Assembly: GCF_900110655.1 (NCBI RefSeq)
Contig: NZ_FOEQ01000012.1
Span: forward strand, 1-64,000
Origin: Pseudomonas soli
GTDB lineage: Bacteria > Pseudomonadota > Gammaproteobacteria > Pseudomonadales > Pseudomonadaceae
Direction of reading: 5' to 3'
Length of the DNA stretch: 64,000 nt
The position numbers were made by a program, and so were the translations under genes. Below the pieces are notes generated by a model. The model worked only from the letters and a program-made list of their open reading frames with translations, had not been told where the DNA came from and made no database searches. Positions 57,222-64,000 of the stretch are shown here, in pieces; the stretch's first letter is position 1, and each line of letters begins with the position of its first letter.

Positions 57222-58487
57222 TCAGTTACCCTTCACCGCATAATCCGGCCGCTTGTCATTCCCCGGAATGAACGGGCTCCACGGCTGCGCCCGCAACGGC
57301 TCTTCTGTCTGCCAGACCACACTGAACTGCCCGTCATCCTGGATCTCGCCGATCATTACCGGCTTGTGCAGGTGGTGGTTGCTCTTGTCCATGGTCAGGG
57401 TGAAGCCCGACGGTGCCTTGAAGCTCTGCCCGGCTAACGCTTCACGTACTTTGTCGACGTCCGTGGACTTGGCTTTCTCGGCGGCCTGCGCCCACATGTG
57501 AATGCCCACGTAGGTGGCTTCCATCGGATCGTTGGTCACCGCCTTGTCGGCCCCGGGCAGGCCCTTGGCCTTGGCGTAGGCCTTCCAGTCGGCGACGAAC
57601 TTCTGGTTCACCGGGTTATCCACCGACTCGAAGTAGTTCCACGCCGCCAGGTGGCCCACCAGCGGCTTGGTGTCGATGCCGCGCAGCTCTTCTTCACCCA
57701 CCGAGAACGCCACCACCGGCACATCGGTGGCCTTCAGCCCCTGGTTGGCCAGCTCCTTGTAGAACGGCACGTTGGAGTCGCCGTTGACCGTGGAGATCAC
57801 CGCTGTCTTGCCGCCCGCCGAGAACTTCTTGATGTTGGCGACGATGGTCTGGTAATCGCTGTGGCCGAACGGCGTGTAGACCTCTTCGATATCCTTGTCG
57901 GCCACGCCCTTGCTGTGCAGGAATGCGCGCAAGATCTTGTTGGTGGTGCGCGGGTAGACGTAGTCGGTGCCCAGCAGGAAGAAGCGCTTGGCGCCGCCAC
58001 CGTCCTCGCTCATCAGGTATTCCACCGCAGGGATCGCCTGCTGGTTGGGCGCCGCGCCGGTGTAGAACACGTTCGGCGACATCTCTTCACCCTCGTATTG
58101 CACCGGGTAGAACAGCAGGCCATTGAGCTCCTCGAACACCGGCAGCACCGACTTGCGCGACACCGAGGTCCAGCAGCCGAACACCACCGCCACCTTGTCC
58201 TGGGTCAGCAACTGGCGGCTCTTCTCGGCGAACAGCGGCCAGTTGGACGCAGGGTCCACCACCACCGCCTCGAGCTGCTTGCCGTTGACCCCGCCCTTGG
58301 CGTTGATCTCGTCGATGGTCATCAGCGCCATGTCCTTGAGCGAGGTCTCGGAAATGGCCATGGTCCCGGAAAGCGAATGCAAGATGCCGACCTTGATGGT
58401 CTCGGCGGCCTGGATGCTCCAGCTCAGGCCCATTGCGGCAATCGATGCGCTGAGGGTGAAGGCCTTGATCAGACTGCGTCGCTTCAT
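57222..58487 (-). CDS. urtA: Urea ABC transporter substrate-binding protein UrtA
   Basis: Periplasmic urea receptor. The 421-residue precursor has a signal peptide (about 1-27, with the SIQAAE cleavage region; the KRRSLIKAF start is twin-Arg-like), a type 1 periplasmic fold (IKVGILHSLSGTMAISETSLKD), and the UrtA-specific GCWTSVSRKSVLPVFEE and FYPVQYEGEEMSPNVFYTGA. First gene of the cluster, under a sigma-54-like promoter at 58532-58548. Confidence 0.96.
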   Translation of the reverse strand: MKRRSLIKAFTLSASIAAMGLSWSIQAAETIKVGILHSLSGTMAISETSLKDMALMTIDEINAKGGVNGKQLEAVVVDPASNWPLFAEKSRQLLTQDKVAVVFGCWTSVSRKSVLPVFEELNGLLFYPVQYEGEEMSPNVFYTGAAPNQQAIPAVEYLMSEDGGGAKRFFLLGTDYVYPRTTNKILRAFLHSKGVADKDIEEVYTPFGHSDYQTIVANIKKFSAGGKTAVISTVNGDSNVPFYKELANQGLKATDVPVVAFSVGEEELRGIDTKPLVGHLAAWNYFESVDNPVNQKFVADWKAYAKAKGLPGADKAVTNDPMEATYVGIHMWAQAAEKAKSTDVDKVREALAGQSFKAPSGFTLTMDKSNHHLHKPVMIGEIQDDGQFSVVWQTEEPLRAQPWSPFIPGNDKRPDYAVKGN

Positions 58488-58531
58488 GTGCTCACTCCGA
58501 TGTGATGGTGGGTGTTGGCCAGATCGGAGAT

Positions 58532-58548
58532 TGCAAGGGCTGTGCCGA
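58532..58548 (-). promoter_or_regulatory. Sigma-54-like promoter of urtA
   Basis: On the minus strand TCGGCACAGCCCTTGCA has the required GG-N10-GC and differs from YTGGCACGrNNNTTGCW at only two positions. The start would be near 58521, giving a leader of about 34 bases before urtA. Confidence 0.7.
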
Positions 58549-58664
58549 GCGATGGAATGTGCTTGGTAGAGCGGTTATGCGACGAATCGGGGCGCGGGGT
58601 GTGGCCAGGATGGTGCTTGCTGCACAGGCTTGCACAGGATTGGGGCCCGGGGCGATGAACACTT

Positions 58665-58693
58665 TTGACACATAAGCGGTACTTGAGTACCGT
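58665..58693 (+). promoter_or_regulatory. Promoter with palindromic operator
   Basis: TTGACA at 58665-58670 and a weak TACCGT -10 at 58688-58693 are 17 bases apart. The palindrome CGGTACT-TG-AGTACCG (58677-58692) covers the spacer and most of the -10, as a repressor site would. Confidence 0.45.
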
Positions 58694-58795
58694 GCCGCAC
58701 CGCAGTAGTTTCTGCGGTTCGGGATTGGCGTCCCGCTGTCAGAACCGGGCACATCGCACCTGCGATAGCGTGTCCTGCATGGTTGCACCCGTTAT

Positions 58796-58890
58796 GGGCG
58801 GAGCCGTGTGTGGGAGCCTTCGGGCTCACCGGACCTTCTGACCGGCAACGCCAACCCGCACGGCTCCGTCCACCCATATTGGCGTATGGG
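58796..58890 (+). ncRNA. Candidate structured RNA / 5' leader element
   Basis: A 15-bp outer stem (58796-58810 with 58857-58871, two G-U pairs) encloses two inner hairpins: GAGCC-TTCG-GGCTC (58814-58827, a UUCG tetraloop) and CCGG/CCGG (58829-58845). A third hairpin, CCCATA/TATGGG (58873-58890), follows, 39 bases before a 25-codon ORF. CTCCGT (58865-58870) could also pair with ACGGAG (58892-58897), giving an alternative fold. I recognise no known family. Confidence 0.55.
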
Positions 58891-58929
58891 CACGGAGATA
58901 CACTTCAGAAGGCTGCAAGGAGTCGCACC

Positions 58930-59007
58930 ATGCTCAAGAAGATCGTTCCAGATCCACCGTTCGCATTTGTCGAGATCGCCACCTTTCATCGAGAGGTGCA
59001 GCCATGA
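58930..59007 (+). CDS. 25-residue ORF coupled to the DUF3077-like gene
   Basis: Begins ATG 58930 after a perfect AAGGAG and encodes a peptide starting MLKKIVPDPPFAF and ending FHREVQP. It ends with an ATGA overlap into the next gene, so ribosomes can move straight on. The MLKKIVPDPP start resembles the N-terminus of small Pseudomonas proteins that lie beside DUF3077 genes, so it may be a shortened relative or a leader peptide. Function unknown. Confidence 0.5.
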   Translation: MLKKIVPDPPFAFVEIATFHREVQP

Positions 59008-59303
59008 ACCAGGAATCGTTGGTCAACCTTACCCCGCGCAAATCACGTCCCGTCACCGCTTGTTCCCACTTTGGCACCTGCAATCACGCCCATGATCCGA
59101 TTCTCTCGGTACGTGCTGGCGTTGATAGCGAGGATGCGCTGGTGTGCGCCGTGGCGGCGTTGAAGGCGGCGTATGAGACCAATGCTGCCGCGTTGGAGAA
59201 GGCGGGGGAGCCGTTGCGCAGTTTGCTGACGGCGACGGAGAACTCGCTGGAGAAAGGCCTGGCGTTGGCCGAAGCCGTGCTTGAAGGGTTGGAGCAAGGC
59301 TAG
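59004..59303 (+). CDS. DUF3077-like small protein
   Basis: Function unknown. The 99-residue protein has the pattern I associate with DUF3077: FGTCNHAHDPILSVRAGVDSEDAL, followed by Ala/Leu-rich helices (AVAALKAAYETNAAALEKA, SLEKGLALAEAVLEGLEQ). It has no signal peptide or membrane segment. Its ATG overlaps the stop of the 25-codon ORF. A perfect 24-bp REP palindrome follows 11 bases later. Confidence 0.7.
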   Translation: MNQESLVNLTPRKSRPVTACSHFGTCNHAHDPILSVRAGVDSEDALVCAVAALKAAYETNAAALEKAGEPLRSLLTATENSLEKGLALAEAVLEGLEQG

Positions 59304-59314
59304 CGGGCCTCATA

Positions 59315-59376
59315 GCGGGGCAAGCCCGCTCCCACGCCGACCTCACACGGCAGGCGTGGGAGCGGGCTTGCCCCGC
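59315..59376. repeat. REP-type palindrome, perfect 24-bp arms
   Basis: GCGGGGCAAGCCCGCTCCCA... (59315-59338) is exactly inverted at 59353-59376, with a 14-base loop. It lies between the convergent DUF3077-like gene and the permease gene. Confidence 0.9.
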
Positions 59377-59389
59377 GATGGGTTCAGGA

Positions 59390-60814
59390 TCAGTTGTTCG
59401 ACGCCCCACGCACGGCGGTACGCGGCTGACGCCTGCTGCGCACGAACTGATAGGTCACCGCCAGAATCACGAACCAGATCGGCGTGACCACCAGCGCCGA
59501 GCGCGTATCCGCCTCCAGGCTCAACAGCACCAGAATGCCGGCAAAGAACACCAGGCACACGTAGCACATGAAACGCCCGCCGGGCATCTTGTAGGTGGAC
59601 TGCTCATGCAGCGCCGCGCGCTGTTTGCGGTAGCTCAGGTACGACAGCAGGATCAGCGTCCATACGAACATGAACAGCACCGCCGACACCGTCGTCACCA
59701 GGGTGAAGGCTTCGATCACATTGGGTACCAGGTAGATCAGCACCGCGCCCAGCAGCAGGCATGTGCAGGAGAAGTACAGGCCGTTGGCCGGCACCGCGCG
59801 GCGCGAGAGTTTCTCGAACGCCTTGGGCGCATCGCCCTCCTGGGCCAGGCCGAACAGCATGCGGCTGGTGGAGAACACGCCGCTGTTGGCCGACGAGGCC
59901 GCAGAAGTCAGCACCACGAAGTTGATGATGCTTGCCGCCGCCGGCAGGCCGGCCAGCACGAACAGCTCGACGAACGGGCTCTTGCCCGGCACCACGTCGC
60001 GCCATGGGGTCACGGCCATGATGGCGATCAGCGCCAGCACGTAGAACACGATGATGCGGATCGGGATCGAGTTGATCGCCCGCGGCAGGGTGCGCTCGGG
60101 GTTCTTTGCTTCGGCGGCGGTGGTGCCCACCAGTTCGATACCGACGAAGGCGAATACGGCGATCTGGAAGCCGGCGAAGAAGCCCAGCAGGCCATTGGGG
60201 AACATGCCGCCGTCATTCCACAGGTTGGTCAGGGTGGCGGTGTGCCCACTCGGCGACTGGAAGCCGGTGATGACCATGTACAGGCCGGTGGCGACCAGGC
60301 CCATGATGGCGATGATCTTGATCAGGGCGAACCAGAATTCCATTTCGCCGAACATCTTCACCGTCACCAGGTTCAGCGACAGCAACAAGGCCACGCAGCT
60401 CAGCGCCGGTATCCACTGTGGCAAGTCCGGGAACCAGAATTGTGTGTAGGCGGCGATCGCCACCACGTCGGCGATGCCAGTGACCACCCAGCAGAACCAG
60501 TAGGTCCAGCCGGTGAAGTAGCCGGCCCAGGGGCCGAGCAGGTCGGCGGAGAAATCGATGAACGACTTGTAGTTGAGGTTCGACAGCAGCAGCTCGCCCA
60601 TGGCGCGCATGACGAAGAACAGCATGAAGCCGATGATCATGTAGACGAAGATGATCGACGGGCCGGCCAGGCTGATGGTCTTGCCCGAGCCCATGAACAG
60701 GCCGGTGCCGATGGCGCCGCCAATGGCGATGAGCTGGATGTGACGGTTGGTCAGGTTGCGTTGCAGGTGCTGCTCTTCGGAGGGTGTCTGGGAGGTCCGG
60801 GTCATAGGCTGCAT
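59390..60814 (-). CDS. Amino acid permease, D-serine/D-alanine/glycine type
   Basis: Inner-membrane proton-coupled permease of the AAT (APC) family, similar to CycA. The 474-residue protein has twelve membrane segments, the AAT signature IQLIAIGGAIGTGLFMGSGKTI near residues 26-47, and GIELVGTTAAEAKNPERTLPRAINSIP. An ATG at 60805 (MTRTSQ) is an alternative start. The substrate class is by likeness only. A REP palindrome lies upstream. Confidence 0.88.
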   Translation of the reverse strand: MQPMTRTSQTPSEEQHLQRNLTNRHIQLIAIGGAIGTGLFMGSGKTISLAGPSIIFVYMIIGFMLFFVMRAMGELLLSNLNYKSFIDFSADLLGPWAGYFTGWTYWFCWVVTGIADVVAIAAYTQFWFPDLPQWIPALSCVALLLSLNLVTVKMFGEMEFWFALIKIIAIMGLVATGLYMVITGFQSPSGHTATLTNLWNDGGMFPNGLLGFFAGFQIAVFAFVGIELVGTTAAEAKNPERTLPRAINSIPIRIIVFYVLALIAIMAVTPWRDVVPGKSPFVELFVLAGLPAAASIINFVVLTSAASSANSGVFSTSRMLFGLAQEGDAPKAFEKLSRRAVPANGLYFSCTCLLLGAVLIYLVPNVIEAFTLVTTVSAVLFMFVWTLILLSYLSYRKQRAALHEQSTYKMPGGRFMCYVCLVFFAGILVLLSLEADTRSALVVTPIWFVILAVTYQFVRSRRQPRTAVRGASNN

Positions 60815-60961
60815 TCCATTGAGGGTCAGTCTTTTTGTGAGCGAAAGCCGAGTAGGCTATCACGTCGCGTTCCAATCGCGGGTGTGGCAGATCGGCACGA
60901 TCTTGGCGGTACAGCGCGATGCTCGACATGACTGGAGTCAATGGTTGCATGGGCTGGCATC

Positions 60962-61026
60962 ATCGCTGGCAAGCCGGCTCCCACAGGGATCGCATCCACC
61001 CTTGTGGGAGCCGGCTTGCCGGCGAT
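60962..61026. repeat. REP-type palindrome
   Basis: ATCGCTGGCAAGCCGGCTCC... (60962-60985) faces its inverse at 61003-61026 with one mismatch. It lies between the permease start and the PepSY gene end. Confidence 0.88.
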
Positions 61027-61051
61027 CAGGCCGGAACAGCCAAGCAAGGTC

Positions 61052-62416
61052 TCAGGCCCGGGCCAAGGCCCGCTGCCGCACCACCAGGCTATCCACCCCC
61101 CACATCACCACCATGGACAACCCCACCAGCGGGAAGGCGAGGCCCAGCACCAGCATCACCGCCACCGCCGTCTTCCAGCGCGGCAGGTCATGGCGCAGTG
61201 GCGGCACCCCCAGCCCACCGGCCGGCTTGCGCTTCCACCACATCACCAGCCCGCTTACCGAACCCAGCAAGATCATCAGGCACACCAGCAGGATGACGAG
61301 CTGGTTCAACGGCCCGAACATCTTGCCCTCGTGCAGCATCACCCCCAGCTCCGTGGCGCGGGCCACCGGGCTGTAGTCCTGCCAGCGCACGTCGGCCAGC
61401 ACCTGCCCGGTGTACTGGTCGACATGCAGGGTGGCGTCGTTGCGCGGATCGTCGGCGAACACCGCGATGGTGAACACGCCGTCGGCACTGGTCGGCAGGG
61501 TGATGCTGTAGCCCGGTTCGACCTTGCGCAGGGTGGCGACATCCTCGACTTGTTGCAGGCTGACCTGCGGCGCCGCTGGTGCGTGATCCATCATGTGATG
61601 CCCGGCATGCTCGGCATGGGCGCCGGACACTGGCATCGGCGTGTTCTCCATCGCCCACGGCACGGTCTGGCGGTGGGCGCTGTTGAGGTCGCGGGCTTCT
61701 TTGTCGGACTTGGGCACGTCGTTCCACATGGCCGCCGGGAAGCGGTTCCACAGGTCGGCGTACTGTTTGCCCCACAGCCCGGTCCAGGTCATGCCGCTGA
61801 GCAGCATCAGCAGCAGCAGGGCCGAGCCCCAGAAACCGGTGACGGCATGCAGGTCGCGCCACAGCAAGCGGCCGCGCGCGCTGAAACGTGGCCACAGCAC
61901 GCCCGCGCTGCTGCGCCCGCGTGGCCACCAGAGATAGAGCCCGGACACCACCAGCACAATGCCCCAGCCCGCCGCCAGTTCAACCAGCCGGTCACCGACC
62001 GTGCCGACCATCAGTTCGCCATGCAAGGCGCGTGCGATGGCCTGCAGGTTCTGTTTGCCATCCTGCTCGCCCAGTACCTGGCCGCTGTACGGGTCGACGA
62101 AGACATTCAGCTCGCGCCCGCCGTCATGCACCACGAACTGTGCGCTGCGCTCGGCGCTCACCGGCGGCAGATACTGTCCCACCTGGCCTTGTGGATAAGC
62201 CTGGCGCACGTTGGCCAGCAGCGTGTCGGCGCCCTGTCGGTGATGGCCGGCCTCGACCACCATCAGCTCGCGGTACAGCAACGGATCGAGTTGCGGCTTG
62301 AACAGGTAGATGATCCCGGTAAGCGCCAGCAGGATCATGAATGGCGCCACGAACAGCCCGGCATAGAAATGCCAGCGCCACGCAAGGTTGTAGAAGGAAA
62401 CGTTTGGTTTGCTCAT
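61052..62416 (-). CDS. PepSY-associated membrane protein
   Basis: PiuB-like inner-membrane protein, often placed beside metal-uptake receptors and suspected of metal or siderophore reduction. The 454-residue protein has about four to five membrane helices: one near 13-34, one near 148-170 (LAAGWGIVLVVSGLYLWWPRG), one near 195-215, and two near the C-terminus. PepSY domains lie in the periplasmic parts. A His/Met-rich stretch (HAEHAGHHMMDHAP, about residues 267-280) suggests metal binding. It is downstream of, and probably transcribed with, the OprC-like receptor (58-base gap). Confidence 0.85.
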   Translation of the reverse strand: MSKPNVSFYNLAWRWHFYAGLFVAPFMILLALTGIIYLFKPQLDPLLYRELMVVEAGHHRQGADTLLANVRQAYPQGQVGQYLPPVSAERSAQFVVHDGGRELNVFVDPYSGQVLGEQDGKQNLQAIARALHGELMVGTVGDRLVELAAGWGIVLVVSGLYLWWPRGRSSAGVLWPRFSARGRLLWRDLHAVTGFWGSALLLLMLLSGMTWTGLWGKQYADLWNRFPAAMWNDVPKSDKEARDLNSAHRQTVPWAMENTPMPVSGAHAEHAGHHMMDHAPAAPQVSLQQVEDVATLRKVEPGYSITLPTSADGVFTIAVFADDPRNDATLHVDQYTGQVLADVRWQDYSPVARATELGVMLHEGKMFGPLNQLVILLVCLMILLGSVSGLVMWWKRKPAGGLGVPPLRHDLPRWKTAVAVMLVLGLAFPLVGLSMVVMWGVDSLVVRQRALARA

Positions 62417-62474
62417 TAGAGCCTCCCGTAGACCTTAAGTGGGCGCGGTCAGGTCCCGCGCCCGTTTGTTGTTG

Positions 62475-64000
62475 TCAGAAGCTGAAGTCGACCTTGGTCC
62501 AGAAGGTCCTGCCTGGCTCGTTCACCGGGTCCGTGGCGCTGGCCGGGTAGCCGAACCCGGCGTTCCCGGCCAGGTTCAGGTGCTCGGCGTAGGCCTTGTC
62601 GAACAGGTTGTCGACGCCCGCGCTGAGCTTGAGGTTGTTGTTGACCTTGTAGGCGCCGTTGAGCGAGAACACGCCGAAGCCTGAGCTTGCGTCGTAATCC
62701 TTGCCGACCACGTTGCCCTGGTTTTTGGCAATGCGGTTCTGCTCGTCGACCAGGCGCCACAGGGCACCGACGCTCCAGGTGTCGCGGCTGTAGGTCAGCC
62801 CCAGGCGGCTTTCCAGCGGTGGCATCTGTGGCAGGGCCTTGCCGTCGCTGCTGTTCTTGCCCCAGGCGTAGGCCAGGGTGGCGTCGGCCTTCCAGTTCTC
62901 GGTCAGTTTGTAGGCCGCGCCCAGTTCGCCGCCCATGATGCGGGCGTCGACGTTCTGCGCCTGGGAGGTGAGCGAGCCCATCATGTTGCGCTGGTAGTCG
63001 AACAGGATGTAGTCGCGGACCTGCCCGACATAACCCGAGGCCCAGGCCTCCAGGCGCTCGTCGCGGTACTGGATGCCGAAGTCGAGCTGGGTGGTCTTCT
63101 CCGGCTTGATGCCGTCGAAGGCGTTGACCGAGCCGGCCGGGGCGCGCTTGGGCGAGAACAGCTCCCAGTAGTCGGGGAAGCGCTGGGTGTGGCCGAGGCC
63201 GATGTAGGTGGTGGCCGGAATCGCCGCCAGGTCGTGCTCGTAGCGCACGAAGCCGCTGGGCAGGGTGTCGGCGCGGGTGTCGCCTTCGGTGGCGCTGCCC
63301 TTGCGGAAATCGCGGGCCGAGGCACGGTCCAGGCGGGCGCCGGTGACCAGGCGATCCTCACCGGTCGCATACCAGGTGAGCTCGCCGAAGGCGCCGTAGT
63401 TGTGGAAGTCGGCGTCCTTGGTCCAGGGCTGGCCCTTGTGCGCGTTGACGCCCATGCCGCCGCGCTGGCGGTGTTCGTTGGTCTGCGCGTCGATGCCGCT
63501 GATCAGTTGCACGTCGGCCCAGCGCCAGGTGGCCTTGATCCGTGCGCCCATGGTACGGCGGTCGACGTTGCTGACCATGGGCATGCCCATCATGCCGGTG
63601 CCCGACGGAGTGCGCAGGGTGTAGTTGTCCATCACGTGGTCAGCGTAGTTGTAGTAGACCTGCGCCTCGACCTTGTCGAGCACCTCGCCCAGGTTGGACT
63701 TCTCGAAGCGCAGCCCCAGGCTCTCGCGCTTGAACTGCGAACCGTCCATGCCGCGTCCGGCGGAGCGAGCCTCGCCGTCGCCCTTGCCAGCGGTCAGTTC
63801 CAGCAAGGTGTCGGCGTCCGGGGTCCAGCCGAGGCTGACGTCGCCGTTCCACTTGTCCCAGCGCGACGGCACGGTATCGCCGTTGCCGTCCTCGAAGTCG
63901 TCCGAGTGCGACTGGTTACCGATGAAGCGCACGTAGCCGAGCTGGTTGCCGGCCGCGGCGTCGAGGACCTTGTCGAAGCGGCCGTTGGAGCCAGCCAATA
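62475..64000 (-). CDS. oprC: TonB-dependent copper receptor OprC-like (partial)
   Basis: Outer-membrane TonB-dependent channel, matching the C-terminal part of OprC, a copper receptor. At least 508 residues are seen; the frame runs off the window end, so the signal peptide, plug and TonB box are missing. Features are alternating beta-strand sequence, Met-rich loops (GTGMMGMPMVSN and QRNMMGSLT) that may bind Cu, FPDYWELFSPKR, and a C-terminal FWTKVDFSF ending in Phe, as needed for outer-membrane assembly. It is upstream of the PepSY gene on the same strand. Confidence 0.88.
   Translation of the reverse strand, partial: LAGSNGRFDKVLDAAAGNQLGYVRFIGNQSHSDDFEDGNGDTVPSRWDKWNGDVSLGWTPDADTLLELTAGKGDGEARSAGRGMDGSQFKRESLGLRFEKSNLGEVLDKVEAQVYYNYADHVMDNYTLRTPSGTGMMGMPMVSNVDRRTMGARIKATWRWADVQLISGIDAQTNEHRQRGGMGVNAHKGQPWTKDADFHNYGAFGELTWYATGEDRLVTGARLDRASARDFRKGSATEGDTRADTLPSGFVRYEHDLAAIPATTYIGLGHTQRFPDYWELFSPKRAPAGSVNAFDGIKPEKTTQLDFGIQYRDERLEAWASGYVGQVRDYILFDYQRNMMGSLTSQAQNVDARIMGGELGAAYKLTENWKADATLAYAWGKNSSDGKALPQMPPLESRLGLTYSRDTWSVGALWRLVDEQNRIAKNQGNVVGKDYDASSGFGVFSLNGAYKVNNNLKLSAGVDNLFDKAYAEHLNLAGNAGFGYPASATDPVNEPGRTFWTKVDFSF

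Larger units (their letters stand above)
58488..58929. other. Intergenic region with promoters and RNA structure
   Basis: No supported gene lies in these 442 bases. They hold the urtA sigma-54-like promoter (minus strand), a sigma-70-like promoter with a palindromic operator (58665-58693), a series of hairpins (58699-58718, 58721-58734), and the structured RNA candidate (58796-58890) ahead of a 25-codon ORF. Confidence 0.75.

Overview
The window is a stretch of GC-rich gammaproteobacterial chromosome. Gene order and protein sequences point to a fluorescent Pseudomonas of the P. putida group: queG-nnrD-tsaE-amiB-mutL-miaA-hfq-hflX-hflK-hflC-hisZ-purA, then rnr-rlmB, rpsF-rpsR-rplI-dnaB, azurin, a braC/liv cluster and a urt cluster, with many dispersed REP-type palindromes containing GGGAGCGG...GCCCCGCGAT-like arms. 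There is no integrase, insertion sequence, prophage or CRISPR array. It reads as core genome, with small accessory features in the intergenic spaces.

Layout. 0-14 kb: queG on the minus strand, then a compact plus-strand housekeeping run (NAD(P)HX repair, t6A tRNA modification, cell-wall amidase, mismatch repair, i6A tRNA modification, Hfq, HflX GTPase, HflKC membrane complex, HisZ, PurA). 14-19 kb: a chemoreceptor, a two-gene iron-type ABC transporter on the minus strand, and two identical tRNA-Leu(CAG) genes. 19-29 kb: RNase R and RlmB, the S6-S18-L9 ribosomal operon with a DUF2232 membrane protein, DnaB, and a YgiQ radical SAM protein. 29-32.6 kb: LOG phosphoribohydrolase, a possible 30-codon gene, azurin, and a nadE-pncB NAD-salvage pair. 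33-38 kb: a complete branched-chain amino acid ABC transporter with a consensus sigma-54 promoter and an upstream NtrC-type site. 38-49.7 kb: an SDR, an AGE-family isomerase, a FabR-like TetR regulator, a secreted 15-residue-repeat protein, AsmA, a ferritin-like protein, OsmE, a lipase, a DMT transporter with a divergent AraC regulator, a PsiF protein and an AI-2E-family permease. 49.7-52.4 kb: a short Hsp70 divergent from cbpA-cbpM. 52.4-58.5 kb: an acetyltransferase and the urea transporter urtABCDE, with a sigma-54-like promoter. 58.6-59.3 kb: a highly structured noncoding segment followed by a 25-codon ORF coupled to a DUF3077-like gene. 59.4-64 kb: an amino-acid permease, a PepSY membrane protein, and an OprC-like TonB-dependent copper receptor cut by the window end.

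Most interesting signals outside ordinary genes: (1) the structured RNA candidate at 58796-58890 ahead of the small coupled ORFs; (2) a cluster of DnaA-box sequences, two perfect and several one-mismatch, in the 610-base gap at 38103-38712; (3) the 45-base tandem-repeat gene at 41555-42055; (4) sigma-54 promoters in front of both nitrogen-compound transporters.
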